A DNA stretch of 64,000 bases from Cymbidium sinense (GCA_021442155.1 CM038215.1:210546982-210610981); one strand, 5' to 3'. Shown: positions 35,804-50,273, counted from the stretch's first letter. Notes: generated from the letters alone by a model not told the origin. Made by a program: numbers and translations.

Positions 35804-38800
35804 TGAAGATATTGGCGTTAGCTAAATTAGTCAATAGTACTACAAGCACAGGCTTGAAGGAATTTGTTCAATTTTAAAATTTAAAATTTAGATTTAGTTT
35901 TCATTTTGATTTCATAATTTATTTTGAATTTGATTGTGATAGATAGGTGAAAATATTTCTAAATTTGTTTTGAATTATAATAATTCATTCTTAGAAACTT
36001 AGATTCAATAATATCTAAAAGAATAGAGATATCATTAGGAAAAGACTCAATGAGGAATCTAATCCTAACATGGTCATGGTATTTATAGATGATGCCTTCA
36101 TGGGACTTATTTTTATTTTGACTACAATAGATTTTCAACAACCAACTTAGAAAGAAAGCACTAGGACTCATATCTTTCTAAGTAAAATTAGCCAAGAGGT
36201 AATCTAAATGACTAACCAATTCTAAAGAAAGGATCTATAGGAAGATCCAAAAGTTTTCTTTTCCTAGAAAAGATGCCACTATAAATACTTACTCTTATCT
36301 CGAGGTACTAGTTGGAGAGGATGCTACTATGGATGCTTACTCTTAAACAAACTATATGAATTTAAACCAGAAAGATACCACTATGGGATTTACTCTTATC
36401 TAGTTAGCTATTAGGAAGGAGTCTTTAAGGACTTGATTCCAACTTAAATAGTTGAGCTGAGAAAGAGGGGCTTTCAACAGCTTAATTCCTAATCTTTATG
36501 ATTTTGACTAATAGGTAAAGGTCACGGGCACTTAATTTCTAACCTAAATAGTCTATATCAATGGGCCTTTAATGACTTATTTTCACTCTTTAACTTATTT
36601 TATTTTGAGCTAGAAAAGGTATCACAATGACTTGAATCCTGATATGATGAAATTTATCTAATAGGAAGGGGTCTTCAATGGCTTAATTTTTATCTAGATT
36701 GCTTGAAAAGGAAAGAGGTCATAATGACCTAAACCTATCCTTACAAGGATGCCAACTAAGGTACTTACTCCTATTTGATTAGCTATTAAGAAGGGATCTA
36801 TAATGGCTTAATTCCTTTTTGAGTAGCTATAATGAGGAAAAAGAGCCTTAATGACATGATCCTAAATCTCAAATTTTTGGCTAGTATGAAAGGGGTCGTA
36901 ATGACTCAATTTTAACCAGATAGCCTATTTGACAAGTAAGGATCTTAGTACTTAGTTCTATCCTTGACTTTCATAAAGAATGCCTACTAAGGAACTCACT
37001 TTTCTCTAATTAGTCATTTAAAGGGTCTTTTAACGCTTAATCCAACCTAGATAGCTTAGTTTGAGGAAAGGGGTCTTGATGACTTATTCATAAACCTCAA
37101 ATTTTGACTAATAGGAAAGGGGTCTTGATGACTTAATCCTAACCATATAGTCTATTTAATAATAAGGGGTCTTGGTGACTTAATCTAATCATTATCATTT
37201 GAAGGGTGCTTACTAAGGGACTTACTCTTTTTTGGTTAACTATTAAGATGGAGCCTTTAATGGCTTAATCTAACTTAAATAGTTAAAAGGGAGGAAAGGG
37301 GTCTTGATGACTTATTCCTAACCTAAATTTTGACCAATAAAAAAGGGTTCTTGGTGACTTAATCCTAGCCTAAATAGTATAATTCATAAAAATGGGTCTT
37401 AGTGATTTGATTCCTATTAAATGAGCTACGAAAGGCTTACTCCAAACCTATGGGAATGGTGCACAAAGTCTATTTTTTTCACATTTAAATTATGGGCTAC
37501 ATTTGACTTCTAACCCTACCATCTTGTTTGATATAGAGGAGTTAGAGTTAAAGTTCCCACATACTAAAAAAAATTAAACTTTATAGTCCTTCCATCCTTT
37601 TTTTCTTTCATTCTTTTGTCAACATTTTAGTAATATTTTAACTTTTTGTAAGATGTTACATCTGATATTTTTACTATATACAACATTTACTAAGATACTA
37701 GATGCATTCGACTCTTTGTCTGTACAACACTTTACATACCTATTTCTTTTCTTATTTTAAGTGATCACATTACTTAGTAAGATATTTCCTAATTCTTTGA
37801 TTAAATACAATATTTAGTAGGGCACTAAGCAAATTTCAAACTTTTGTTTCTCCTTTTTTTTGTAGTGTCTTAATTTACATGAGTAACATAAGAAAATGAT
37901 ACTCTTGAGGACTCTAATCTCATGAATACTTAATGAATATAAATATTCTTTCATAATGATGTTTGTTATTTTCGGGCTGGATAGGACCATCCAAGAGCAT
38001 TAAAGATGTTTTTGAATTCTTATGATTTCACTTTAATGTTTGAATTATCAATCACAATCAACATTGTGATTGAGATTATGTTTTTCAAGATGCATTTCCA
38101 AGGTTAAATTTTCTTGAGTTTAAAACTCCTTTACTTTTCTTGATTGAATCCACACGACACCATCTCATATGAGTTAAATTAGAATTAGGCCTGTGTGTAC
38201 TAATTTTCATCGATGTTTATAATTGATGTTGACCAATACACTTGGATCAACACGCATTTAGGATTTTTCACATTGACTGTTTTATGAGATTATATTCAAC
38301 AATTTATAGTAGTAGATCTTCATCACATAAGATAACCTTAGAACTTCTTTATAGTGGAATGCCACATCAAAAAGTTGCTAATAATTAAGAAATATAAATT
38401 ATGGAATTGCATAATGCCTTTCTTAATAATTCATTTCAATTTTTATTGAGCATTATAATGTCCAATTTTGTAATCTACTTCCTTAGGATGGGAAAAAAAC
38501 ACCAGAATCAAAATTTTGAAATGAATAGAATTTTTGTTGTTGTTTTCTCTTATTTTCTCTTAAGATGACTTATTTGTTATTTTTTTAGTGTTATTTAAGA
38601 CAGTAAGACTCTACCATTTTGAATTTAATTTTAATAATTCCCTCTAATATAAAGGGAGTGAGGGTATGGTAAATTCTATCCTCAATAGATCTTTATGTTC
38701 CTTGATTGACCAATCAAAGCTGAAATCTTTAATTTAATACTCCATAAATTTCACTCTAAAGGATATAAGTGTCACTATTAGGACCCATTCTATATAATTA

Positions 38801-40009
38801 TCTCAATGTTATGAGATTTGAGAATTATTTTAGAAAAATTGAAGTCTTCATTTATTTTGACTTTAGAATTTGTCCTTAAAATTCATTAAAGCTATCTATG
38901 AAATATCAATCATCTAATGGGGGAGGATCCCCATTAATTTAAATTCATAAGGTTAAATTTCATTATTTTGTCAATCTTATCAGGAGAATTAGAATTTTCT
39001 TTTATTGCCCTCTCTCATTATTTTATTGATTAAGAGCAAAAATGAACTTTTGTTATGTCATCTTTGTTGATAATATTTATTCACATTCTCCTTTTGACTC
39101 TCTCCTAAACTCCTAAAGATTCAGGGTTTCTGGAGGGTCTAAAAGGGGTTATCTCCAAGTCACTCCCTAGATTTGGTTAATCAGCATAAACAACTATTTT
39201 CCATGTTTCTAGTGGACATTGATAGATAATTCTATTAGGACTAAAGCTGAATTGCATGTATATGTTAATTTCCCTCTATAGAGGTAGAAGGCTCATATTT
39301 GATTTCCTTGGTTGACCTCTACCTAGGGTCAACAAGGCATTCTTTTAGGATTATACATATCTTTCTTTATAATATTCTTTTGAGTTAATTCTTTTTAGAA
39401 GGCAACTCAAGCTTCAATCATAGTGGTAAGGGGGGCAATAGGTAAAACTATGCCCACTTCTTTTAATTTCATGAGTTTTCCTCAAAAATAGAAAGAACTC
39501 CTTCATTTCAATATACATTCTTAGATGTTTGTCATCTTTGAATGCATTAAATAAAGCGTATCAATTTAAAGACCCAATCTTGATTCTCTATAACTTTTGC
39601 ACAAAGCTAAGATAAAATTAAGGACAAAGAGTATTTTGTGATTTTCTTTTTAAAATTTAAATTTTTTTTTTGATGATTTGAAATATTTTTTGAAAATGAT
39701 ATTTCTCTTTCATTGATACATGTTATCAAATCTATTTCGACCCAAAATTAAATCTAATAGAAATGAGTTTTCATTAAATTATCTAAATTTTATTGAAAGT
39801 TTTAAAGGGGAGGTTCAAGGACCCAATCGTTCAGCTGTGATAAACGAAGAGTTCTAGAACCTAAGTTAAGGATGTTGGATGAGCTCTACCACGGATAAAA
39901 TGGAGAGGCATCCAATGGAAAGAAATGTAGTCATAGCCTATGAATGACACAAGTACATTGTCAATGTATAGAAATATAAGTCGATTTCTAAAGATAGAGA
40001 GAGGATTGT
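35804..40009 (-). mobile_element. Interior of gypsy element 3, non-coding
   Basis: This is the interior between two LTRs of the family, but no gag or pol motif is found on either strand. The part at 36.0-37.5 kb consists of degenerate 60-110 bp units with GGGGTCTTGATGACTTAAT and AAGGATGCC.ACTAAGG phrases, resembling the 3' non-coding region of element 1 (CAACCAACTTAGAAAGAAAG at 36140 against CAATCAACCTAAGAAGAAAG near 3333). The part at 37.5-39.6 kb is AT-rich and unrecognised. The final 0.4 kb resembles the leader next to the PBS. Either an internal deletion or a LARD-type non-autonomous element explains this. Confidence 0.6.
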
Positions 40010-40027
40010 TCCCCAACGGAGTCGCTA
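40010..40027 (-). other. Degenerate primer-binding site of element 3
   Basis: The plus strand reads TCCCCAACGGAGTCGCTA. Relative to element 2 it carries three changes, one of which destroys the terminal CCA complement, so the site is no longer functional. Confidence 0.5.
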
Positions 40028-40040
40028 AAAAATATCTCCG

Positions 40041-43000
40041 TATGAAGATTTTCTAACACCACATAGATTTTAGAAATATTTTTATTTAAGAAATCAAATT
40101 CTTCATTAAGAAATAAACATATTATCTCAAAAGATAAACATGTTCTCATATAATGAATTTTATTACTTAATCAAGGGCTTCTAAGGCTAATGGGTCATTC
40201 AAATTCCAGAGATTATTCTCTTGAACTATAAGGGAAAGTAGGAGAAAGTTTATTTTATACTGCATATAAGGGAAAGACCTATAGTTAATTACATCTTATG
40301 AATAAGTATTGATTCTTAAGAACACTTCGATTAAAGAAATAGACTCTTATTTCTAAAGATTAAAAGTTTATTTCAAAGAAATGATTGATTGGAAGTTCAA
40401 CAGTGAACACCTTCAAAGGGGAAAAAGTTCTTTCAGAGGCCAATTAGGATTAAGTAGGAAATGCCTATAGACATTAGGATTCCTAGTAATCATTTCAACT
40501 AACTTACCATTGTGCTTTACAATTTTGAGATTGAATTTAATAGGATTCGAATTGACATTTTACTAGAAATCTAGGACTTATATTCTAGCAGCACAAGACA
40601 ATAGAAATTCCTAGGGTTGAAGACTTAATCCTAGAAGGTTGCTTCATAACATAAGTCTATAAGTATTTCTGATATAAGTCAGAGGCTCGACCTAGTTCAA
40701 CTTTTGAGAATTATTGGTTTTTCTTGTACTTGAGGAAATAAACCTATCCTTAACATTTCTAAACTTATCACCCTTATGGAAAGGCTGCCAGCTAACACCA
40801 CCTGACTGTTTTTAAATTCATGAGTTCAATCTTCATGCAAAATGGCTAAGCTATTATATTTTAAAATGAATATATGATTCTAAATTCACTCCTTAATCTT
40901 AAGATCATGTTAGGTATGATATGCACCTAACTAATGCAACAAGTTTCATTTTTTATGTTTTGACTCATAATTTATTTAAGCCCATGGGTATGCAATTTAT
41001 GCCTACTATGATATGTAGTTAGAAGTGATCATGGGAAACATTAGAAAGAGAAAGCATAGTTCCCTAATAAGTGTGGTCATCCTTAAAGATCAATGCCCCC
41101 TAATGTGCAATGGGTGAAGTGCCCAATTTAAGGAGTATGAATAATATACTATCATGTTTTATAAAAGTTAATTATTTCTAGTTACATTTAAGTTGTACCT
41201 AGAGCTTTAATTAATACAAAGTTTTGAGTTTGTTTATTTTTTTACTTAAGTTGTTTAGATTTAGGTTGGGTAGAAAATTTAGTTTTTCTAGGAGCCTAAC
41301 ATTCCAGGCATTTCATCATAGAAACACATCAGAGAAAGAAACTTAGAAAAGCAGGTTATTTTTATTGTTCGCCCAAAATAAATTAAGCCAACTTTAATTA
41401 AAATATGCCAATATGGTCGAGTGCCACTGTGCACCCCAAAAGCAAGACAAAAATGGGTAGCTGAGCTCTTACATTATACAACCCAAGCTAGAACTAAAAA
41501 TTTGATCTATGAAAGTCTTCTTCCAGGATTGTCACCATCTTCAAGGACCTCCATGGGCTTCATAGGGGACCACTAAGACCATACATTGGTATGGTCAGCT
41601 CCTGCTATTCCTAGACCCCATAAATCCTAATCTAATTCTATGCTCAAATTACATTTAAATTTTCAAAATTAAATTCCTAAACCTTATAATCCAGAACAGC
41701 AGGCAAACAATCCTAGCCATCTAGTTTAAAGAGTACCCCTTAAAACAAGAAAAATATTTCGCAGCACATCATAGAATATCACATCAAACTAACCTAAGTC
41801 TGGGGTCGATGACATAATAATCTAGTGTGTGAAGAAAAATGGACTTGTGTGGTATGACTTTATTAGACATTTTAGGTTTAAGTTTAAATCTAGTTTTCAA
41901 CTTTATTTTATTTATTATTAGGTAGTTTCAATTTAAGTGACTTGGTTTATTGGTGATTTTATTTCCATTTTTAAATTCATTATATTTGTGTTTAAGTTTC
42001 AAAGAATGAAAGATAAAATAAATTCCACTTTGGAAGGATAAAATAAATTTCACTTTGGGTGGAATCCTTTCTATTCAACAACCTAAATCCTAATAGAATG
42101 AGATTTTCATCTAAAGATAAGAATTCATTCTAAGAGCCAAACTAAGATCCTAAGTATCTTAATTAATCTCATTTTTATTAATTTGAGTGATTCATTTTAA
42201 GCTGAGTTTGATTTCTTTTTTTTTTTTTGATTAAATGTCCATTTGATCTTATTTGTTTCATTTCATTAATGTATATGTTCATTAATATGAATAAACCCAC
42301 TTAATCTATTTAAGTTGAGATTATAATTCAAGCTTACTTTAAATGGTTTTAATTTCAATCGATTAATTGATTTATCAAGAATTTAACAAATTAATATTTT
42401 AAGGTTTCATTTTAATTTTCTTTCATTAAATCCTAAGTATGTAATTAATCAAAATCATTAACTTTAGAGGGTTAGAAAATTTTTCATAAGTGTTGTGATG
42501 TTAATGGAAATATTTTGAGTTCATTTTATGAATTTTTATAATTTTTATGATTTTCTAATTATTATTTCACTTAAATTGACTTAAGGATTGGAAATTTAAT
42601 AACTTCTATTTGAGAGATCATTTGACTTTGAACTCTTATGAAAATGGGGTTTCATGCCAGTTTATATTTCCTAAAATTTCATCCTAATCAAATTTATAAT
42701 TTAAGGTTAATTAAAGTCTTAATTATTTCAATAAAACCTTAATTAAGCCTAAATTAAAAGGAATTATTTAAAGGTTTTAATTTTCTTAAATTCTCCTCTA
42801 GAAAATGAATATATAAAGGGTCTATTTGGAATTTTAAAAAATTTGATTGATTTACTATGATTTTCTTAAATTTAGATTAATTAATTAGACTGATTAATTC
42901 AATTAATTTAAAAATTAGGGTTTTTTTTGGAATTATTGGGTTTCAGTAAGTTTTAATGATGTGTTTAGATTCATTAAGGTTTATTGTGATGGTTTAATTT

Positions 43001-45721
43001 AATTTTATAACTTGTCATAATTTTTTCAATTTAAAATTAATTTATTTTATTAAATTAAGACTTATGGCTTAAAAATTTATTAGTTTATAATTTACTTAAC
43101 AATAAATCATATAAACTTTATCTAATGTGTGTTTTAACCTTAATTATAATTCTCCAAAGTTTCAAATTAATGGGTTGTGTTTAATTTTAGTTAGATTATT
43201 TTTAATTAAACCCAAATTAACTCAAAAATATTCAATAAAAATTAGGGATTTTGGATTAAATAAATTCTCCTCACCGAGATGTATCTAGAGAGCCATTATT
43301 TGTATTTTTTTGGTTGAGTATTTTATTTTCTATAAATTTTTAAAGATTTGGTGATTTTTTTACATTTTTTATTATGCTCGATTCAATCCCAATTTTCTTA
43401 AGGGATTAAATCAAGCAATTCAACTAAATTAGGGTCATCTATTCCAAATAAGGAACGGACGATGAAAATTATATCCTTATCCTCTCGCCATAGAACCGAC
43501 AACTGTTGGCTCTTCGAGGATGATCTCCGATGATCAGAGTGGCAAAATTATGTTATGTCAGGTGCAAGTCGATTAAGAATCAATTTTCAACCTATCCAGA
43601 CGACTTGATCTCAATATGGATCAATTTGACTTCATAAAGAACCAAGTTATGCATGGGGGTGGTCAGTTAGAACTCATTTCTCATCAATGTTAATCCCTGG
43701 TGGCCGAAATGGTTTGAGCACCTTTACCCAATCAAGATGATGCTTTGGTGAAGAAATCCCCACTTAGCTCTATGCAAAATGTTGTGGAGACCAAAGATCC
43801 AATGTTTGTCATCGGATTTGGTCATTTTCTTACTTACCGGCTACAACGAACCTTAAAGAAGATTCGTTCAAGTTTTCCACTGCCCTTAGAATGTGTAGGG
43901 ACATCCAATTTAGGGGGACAAATGATCTTCCTTCCTGTCAACCTTTTACCAAGAATTTGGCTGCATGCTTTGGCCAATTTCAAGCTTGATGGTATCAAGG
44001 TGCTTAGAGAAGATCTTAATTCTTCTTCTCTATCCTTCAAGAGCATGTTGGGATAGTTGGATGCATGATAAGAAATCTCCTTCCTCTCTTCCATATATGG
44101 CCGAGACCCACATATAGAAGATTTATGGTGACTAGAATCTAGCCACCGACCATAATAGTTTTGGCTGAGGGTCAATTTGGTCTCTCCTCCCCTTACGATT
44201 GTATTGGGATGCATAACATCAAGAGAGGAAGTCTCTTTTCTCTTGCTTCTTTTTTGGTCGTAAGCTTCTCTCCATAGAAGATGCAAATGTTTATTTTGTC
44301 ATGGTGACTTCCATCTTTGGAAGCTAGCTCCAAGGGGTGGTCAACTGATTGGAGAGAGTTCAAATCAATTAAGGTAAGGAGGTGGATGAGGTATGGGGGA
44401 GAGAAATGGGATTTTTCTTCTCTTTGCATGGAATTTTATTACTTCTTTTTCATGGCTATGGCTACACCTCATCCCTTGTGATTTCACTTGACATAACCTC
44501 TCTTGGCTTTTGACACCACCACAAAACTCCTTTGGGTTAGTGATCAGTTGGCCAAATCAAGCCAAGATGAATCATAGGTCAAAATTAAGCCCATTTGAGT
44601 TGGATTTAGTAATTGGACTTAGTTTAATGCCATTTTGAAGTCAAATTGATTTAAAGTGATTTAATTGTATTCCTTTTGATTAACTAGTTTTAGATTTGAT
44701 TTTCAATTAGTGTGGATTATCCAATGGACAATTTGGAGTTCAATTACTCCATGCCTTGTGAGGTTTAATTTTGTTTTATTTTAATTTGACCCATTTTAAC
44801 TTAATGGGTTAAGTTAAGTTCATTTGAGTCAAAATGCTTAATTTAACTCAATTAAGGTGTGTTTGCACTCCAATCATGTTTAATTTCATGTGTGAAATGA
44901 TTTGGAGTGATTACTTTAATTTGGTTTGAAATTGATTTCAATTTTGATCCATTTAAACCTAAATTGGGCTTAATGGGTTCGGCTAGACTCATTTGGGTCA
45001 AATGGCCAAATTTGTCAAATTAGACCCATTGATTGGTTGGATTGTTTTCAATGATGATTTCCAAATGATTTTAAGTATTTTATTTAGATTAAGTTCAATT
45101 TAATTTTAATTTTGATCATAATAAGGTTCATTTGGGTTTATTTAGATCAAGTGATCTAATTAGCCCAAATAAGATCTTATTGGGTTGAGATTCATTTGAT
45201 TCATGTTTAAACAATTTCATTTTATGATTTTGAGTTCTTTGGAATGAGTTCATTTGGTCAAATTTTGTTGGGTTGACCTTTGACTTAGTGGGCCCACAAA
45301 AATCAACTCTATGACAAATGGTTAACTAACTTTGACCTTCATTTGGATTTAGTTTTAAATTCCATTTATGTTTATGGTTTTCATTTGATTTAATTTTAAT
45401 TTGTTTTAAATTTATTTGAATTTTCTTAGGTTTATGTGATTTTGAGCTTAAGTATGATAATTGGGTTAACTATTCCAATTATCTTATTTTAAACTCAAAT
45501 GGATTTAGATTTCAATTGGAATGTATTTGATTTAGTTCTTTGTTTATATTGTGGTTGGGTTTTGATCCACCTAATCTCATTAGATCAAACCCTAAGATAA
45601 TTCACTAGGTCACTAAGCATAGTGTCCTAAGTACTTAATTAGGAGGCTCCTAATATAGGATTAAGTGTCCTAATTATTAATTTAGAGATGATGTTAACCT
45701 CAACCAAAAATAAGGTCAACA
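40041..45721 (-). repeat. LTR of gypsy element 3 (~5.7 kb, most diverged)
   Basis: The right edge AAGGTCAACA matches 540-549. The left edge is set by alignment (TATGAAGATTTT, where the first TGG has been lost). The TATA block occurs at 41452-41490, and the TTTGGGTCAAATGG word field lies at 44.55-45.3 kb. It is less similar to the other two LTRs than they are to each other, so it is probably the oldest. The open frames at 43745-44286 lie within the U3 part and overlap on both strands; they are not conserved in the other LTRs. Confidence 0.75.
41452..41490 (-). promoter_or_regulatory. Conserved TATA block (element 3 LTR)
   Basis: The sense strand reads GGGTTGTATAATG and then AGAGCTCAGCTACCC. 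Equivalent blocks occur in both other LTRs of the family. Confidence 0.45.
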
Positions 45722-47216
45722 AATATTTACTATTTTTTTTACAAAATTGATAAAAAAAAAATATAATCCTTATACGTCAATTTCTTAGTGATTTGATTAC
45801 GGGGTCTGTGTATCAGCCTTCTACGAGTCTACTTTCTTGCACATATAATCAAATAAATAGTGTGGGCTAGAAAGGAGAAGGGAAGTACTCTATAACTTGA
45901 TCAATTTCTGAAGCAATGCTATTTCAGCACCTATGTTCATGAAGTTGCACTGATATTCCACCTTCAAGGATCTGACTAGACTCTATTCTAACCATCATAG
46001 CTCATTTCTCTGACGTCTAGGGCTTCTTTCAAGAGGCAACCTCTCCTAATAGAGTGGCGACCTCACATGAGTCAACAAATACCTATTGCTCTTTCTCCAT
46101 ATCATCCCATGACCATCGAGTAGATTCGCCCTTAACAAACTTCCTACTATCTCTTCAAGCAAGGAGAAGAAAAATTCACCATTATCTTTTTAATGTTAGT
46201 TGAGGTGAAGCTGGTCATTGCGAGGGGAGCTTTAATGACTGCTCCTTGCAGATATGAACTCTCCAAGTTCACGGGTGGTGCCCCCAACTTAGTCTAAGAT
46301 AAAAATAGATTCATCATTAGTTGATGAGAAATGAACTCCTTAAAAATTGGAAAAATATTTTAATAAGAAGATTTGCTATAAGTCCTACCCTTAAGAATAT
46401 AACCCACCTATCAATAAGTTAAAATTCTCATTTACCTAGAGTATGTCCTAACAAATCATCCATGGAAAGGTTAAGTGATTCTACAAGGATACCTGGACTG
46501 TAGGAGGAAATAACTTAAAGGGATGGCGAGTGTCCATCGCCATCCTCTATCGAGGCTTGAATGCTAGTGATGCTCAGCTGTGATTAGAGAAGAAAATAGA
46601 CAAAGAGACTTTTAGTACATGAAAATAGGTGAGTCTCACCTCAGCAAGGAACTCCTATAAAGTTGCTTCACAGTAGTCGGTCCAACCATTCAGCTCACCA
46701 GCACCTTCCTACGTTGGATCAAGGGTACATCCTATCCTCCTTCCTCTTCCACATGAACACTTGCAGGTCACATTAGATAAGGACTCACCATAATGATCCA
46801 TCATTTAGTAGGGCAAGTACTATATTCTTCTAGTGGATTTAAGGAGGTAGCTGAACCTACAGTCACTATAGTAGGAAGAGGGGATAACGAAAGAGAAAAC
46901 ATTATGTAGCTAAGTTATTAAAAGAGGGGATAACGAAAGGGATGAAGAAAATTTCGATGTACTATGATGCCATTTTCCTAACAAAATACTTCAGCTGAAT
47001 ATATTATCACAAAATATACCATATTGCTAGATTGGTAACGCCATTTCAAAGGTAGGGAAAAAATGTATAGATAATCTTCAATAGAGAACACCAAGGATAA
47101 TAAGCTAGAATAGTCATAAAGAACTTATAGGCAAAGATATCTTGATGGTAATGTTAAATGAAAGTGTAAATTTTATGACTATTGTATTTTAACTATTAAC
47201 TTTATGTGATAAATTA

Positions 47217-47284
<68 letters not shown>

Positions 47285-48061
47285 TAACTAATTATCTTTA
47301 AAATATTCTTTATATCTAATGAATATAACATTTATAGGTTCATTATGTGTATTCAATCAATTCAAATCACAATTACAAAAAAGAAGGTAACCTTCACACA
47401 TTCTAGTGGTGAGTGTGACAATCATATTATAAAGAGTTCAATTAGATTTTTGTATACTCTAAATAATTGAATTTATTATTTTGTATGTAGGGTGGTAAAG
47501 AAGATTATGGAGGATAATAATGAGATATTTGCTTCTATATCAACCATTCATTCCACCGATGTTAGAGATAGGTAGAAAAAGAGATAGATATAAAAAAGCA
47601 AATGATGAAGATAAGAATTGGTAATCAATTATTTATTGTTGTAATGAGCTCATGAAGGTAACAACTATAATAATTTACTAATTGTATGGGCTTTAAAATA
47701 GTTTAATATAGTCACATCAATTTCAATCATTTTGGTAATACATATTTTCTTTTATATTATCTAATAATGAAATAAATATGAAGCTACTTAAATAATGATG
47801 AACATAGGATTATTATTTAGATGAACTATTTACTTAGCACTAATACGTTACAGAAATTCTTCATATAGTTTCATATTCTTATAAGATAATATCATTTCAC
47901 ATTTTATAAAATTAAAAGCTAAATTTATCTATTTAAACTAATGTCTTCCAAGTTATTGGTGGAGGAATGATGAACACACGTAGTAGTTAGACCATGAGAA
48001 TTCCCTTCAAAATAAATGCATTTTTATGACATTCATTGATGGAAGTGGTTGTTTTTTTTTG
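45722..48061. other. Unassigned AT-rich stretch
   Basis: No domain, RNA gene or terminal repeat is recognised. Part of it (45.9-46.85 kb) has more even base composition and could be an old coding remnant, but no frame is open for more than a few dozen codons. A (TTA)n tract splits the remainder. Confidence 0.5.
47214..47284. repeat. (TTA)n microsatellite
   Basis: About 23 uninterrupted TTA/ATT triplets. Likely length-polymorphic. Confidence 0.95.
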
Positions 48062-49761
48062 TGAGTCACTATAACACCCAAGATGGGAGGTGAATTTGGT
48101 GTTATTAAAAATTTTAAAAGTTAAAGTTTAAATTTTAACTTTTAATAGAAAATTAATTTTTGATTTTATAATAACAAGATACAATTCTCAATGTAGCAAA
48201 AATAAAGTAAGAAAGCAAAGAGAGACAATAGATACAAAATCTTTACGTGGTTCGGCCAAACCCCAAAACCAACCTACATCCGCGCCTAGCCACCCCTGGC
48301 TAGGAACTACTAAATGCAAAATAGCTTACAAACCATACTCTTCTATAATGGGGCGAGTACAACCCCTACAACAACATCTACTCTCCTACAAATGGGTGAG
48401 TACAACCCCAATAAAAATTTTATAGCACGAAAAGAAAAATACAAAATAATAAATTTTGATAAAATATATCTTTCACAAATATACCAAGCTATCCAACTCA
48501 AAGTGTTCTCACAACTTATAAATGATCACTTTACAACTTACAATTTTGATAAGATAGAATGCTCACTTAATTTTGATAATAAATAATAAAATAAATATCT
48601 TAAAGTGATCTTACTAAGATGTTTATGTTATTACAATTTGTAGACTAATATAAAAATGATTTTAAAATAAATTCATAATAGTCTATTGTACAATAAAATA
48701 AATTTCAGCAATGAATAATTTAAGTTTAAGAGAAACTATAACTAGTATGTATATAATAGTGTAAGAAAGATTAACTCTCCAATAAACTTTTTTTTCTTAA
48801 TTATTAAATAATAAAAACAACAAGCTTTACTAAATTTCAGAAAGATAAACTTATTTAAACAAAGGATATTAGCTGGAATAAAATGATTAGTGATAAAAAA
48901 TGATTTCAAAATAAATTCACAATAGTCTATTGCACAATAAAATAAATTTCAGCAATGAATAATTTTAAGTTTAAGAGAAACTATAACTTGTATGTATATA
49001 ATTGTGTAAGAATGATTACTCTCCACAAAACTTCTTTTTTCTTAATTATTAAACAATAAAAACAACAAGCTTTATTAAATTTCAGCAAGATAAAATTATT
49101 TAAATAGAGGATATTAGTTGAAATAAAATGATAAGTGACAAATAAAATAATTCAACCAAAATGATGCTTTAAAATAATGCAAATGATTCCTAAATAATTA
49201 AATAAAATTAGTATATGATAGATCTAGGTAAACTAGATGAACTTTTAATTAAAAAGAGAGATCTACCAAATATGAAAGTATTTTTAGCACAATAAATTAA
49301 TTTTAAATTCTTGAAATATACTTATAAAATAGATCTAAGAATAAAAGATCTTTCAAATAAGACTAATTAAGAAATATTTTAAGAAATCAAAAGAATTTTG
49401 TAGGAAGATACAAAATTTAGCAAGATGAAATAAATCCTACAAACTATCACAAGAGTTTTCAAAAAAAAAAATGATTGAAAAAACTTTGATGTCCAAAGAC
49501 TAATCCACCAAAAAGTAAAAAATTTGAAATAACAAATAGATGGTGAAAATAGTATGAACAACTAAAAGAGATTAAGGTTAAGAAAAATAAACTCAAGTAA
49601 TCTAAGAAAGCTTGCTTAGTTGAAGATGCTGAAGCTTCCAAACCAGGGATTTAATCTTGAAATATTTGGAGAACCCGTGGAAAGAAAATCTAAGAAGTTT
49701 TCTTTTAAATTTGTTGGAGAGATTTCGAATTTGAATAAGCAACCCTTTCATGAAGAGAATG

Positions 49762-49777
49762 GGGACTATTTATAAGC
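49762..49777 (-). promoter_or_regulatory. TATA box of the copia-type LTR
   Basis: The minus strand reads GCTTATAAATAGTCCC, a strong plant TATA context. The related LTR has CTATTTAAAG at the matching place (near 61609-61620). Confidence 0.45.
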
Positions 49778-50273
49778 AAGAAGTTTATTTTGAATTATTT
49801 CAAAGAAATATATTTTAATAACAACATATTATCATATAATAATGTAATATTCAATAAATATATAATTTACATTAAATAAATATTAAATTTAAACAGCCAA
49901 AAAATAGCTTGTCACATGGGCAAATAAAAAATAATCAAATATAGCTCTTAATATATTCAAAGCATGCAGCATGCATTCATTATTAAAGTCTGCTAATGTT
50001 TAAAAAATCATAATAAATTCAATTTTAATCAAAAGTGGGTTATGTAACCTATCAAATTAAAGGAAAAAAAGCCAAGGAATCCATTGTAGATAAAATCAAA
50101 TCTAAATTACTTGATTAGAAAATGACTTTGGTTGGAAAAACTAAATTTCATGTATTTTTGTTAATTTTGAAATATGACATTTAAAAATTATGATATAATT
50201 TAGATATAATCATACATATGTTAGCTATCATATAATTTTAAATTAAATTAAAATATTTAATTATGTAAGTATA

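Noticed and set aside
43745..44429. Overlapping 78-150 codon frames on both strands
   Set aside because: They are located in the element 3 LTR. Frames overlap on both strands and are absent in the other LTRs, so they are treated as chance.
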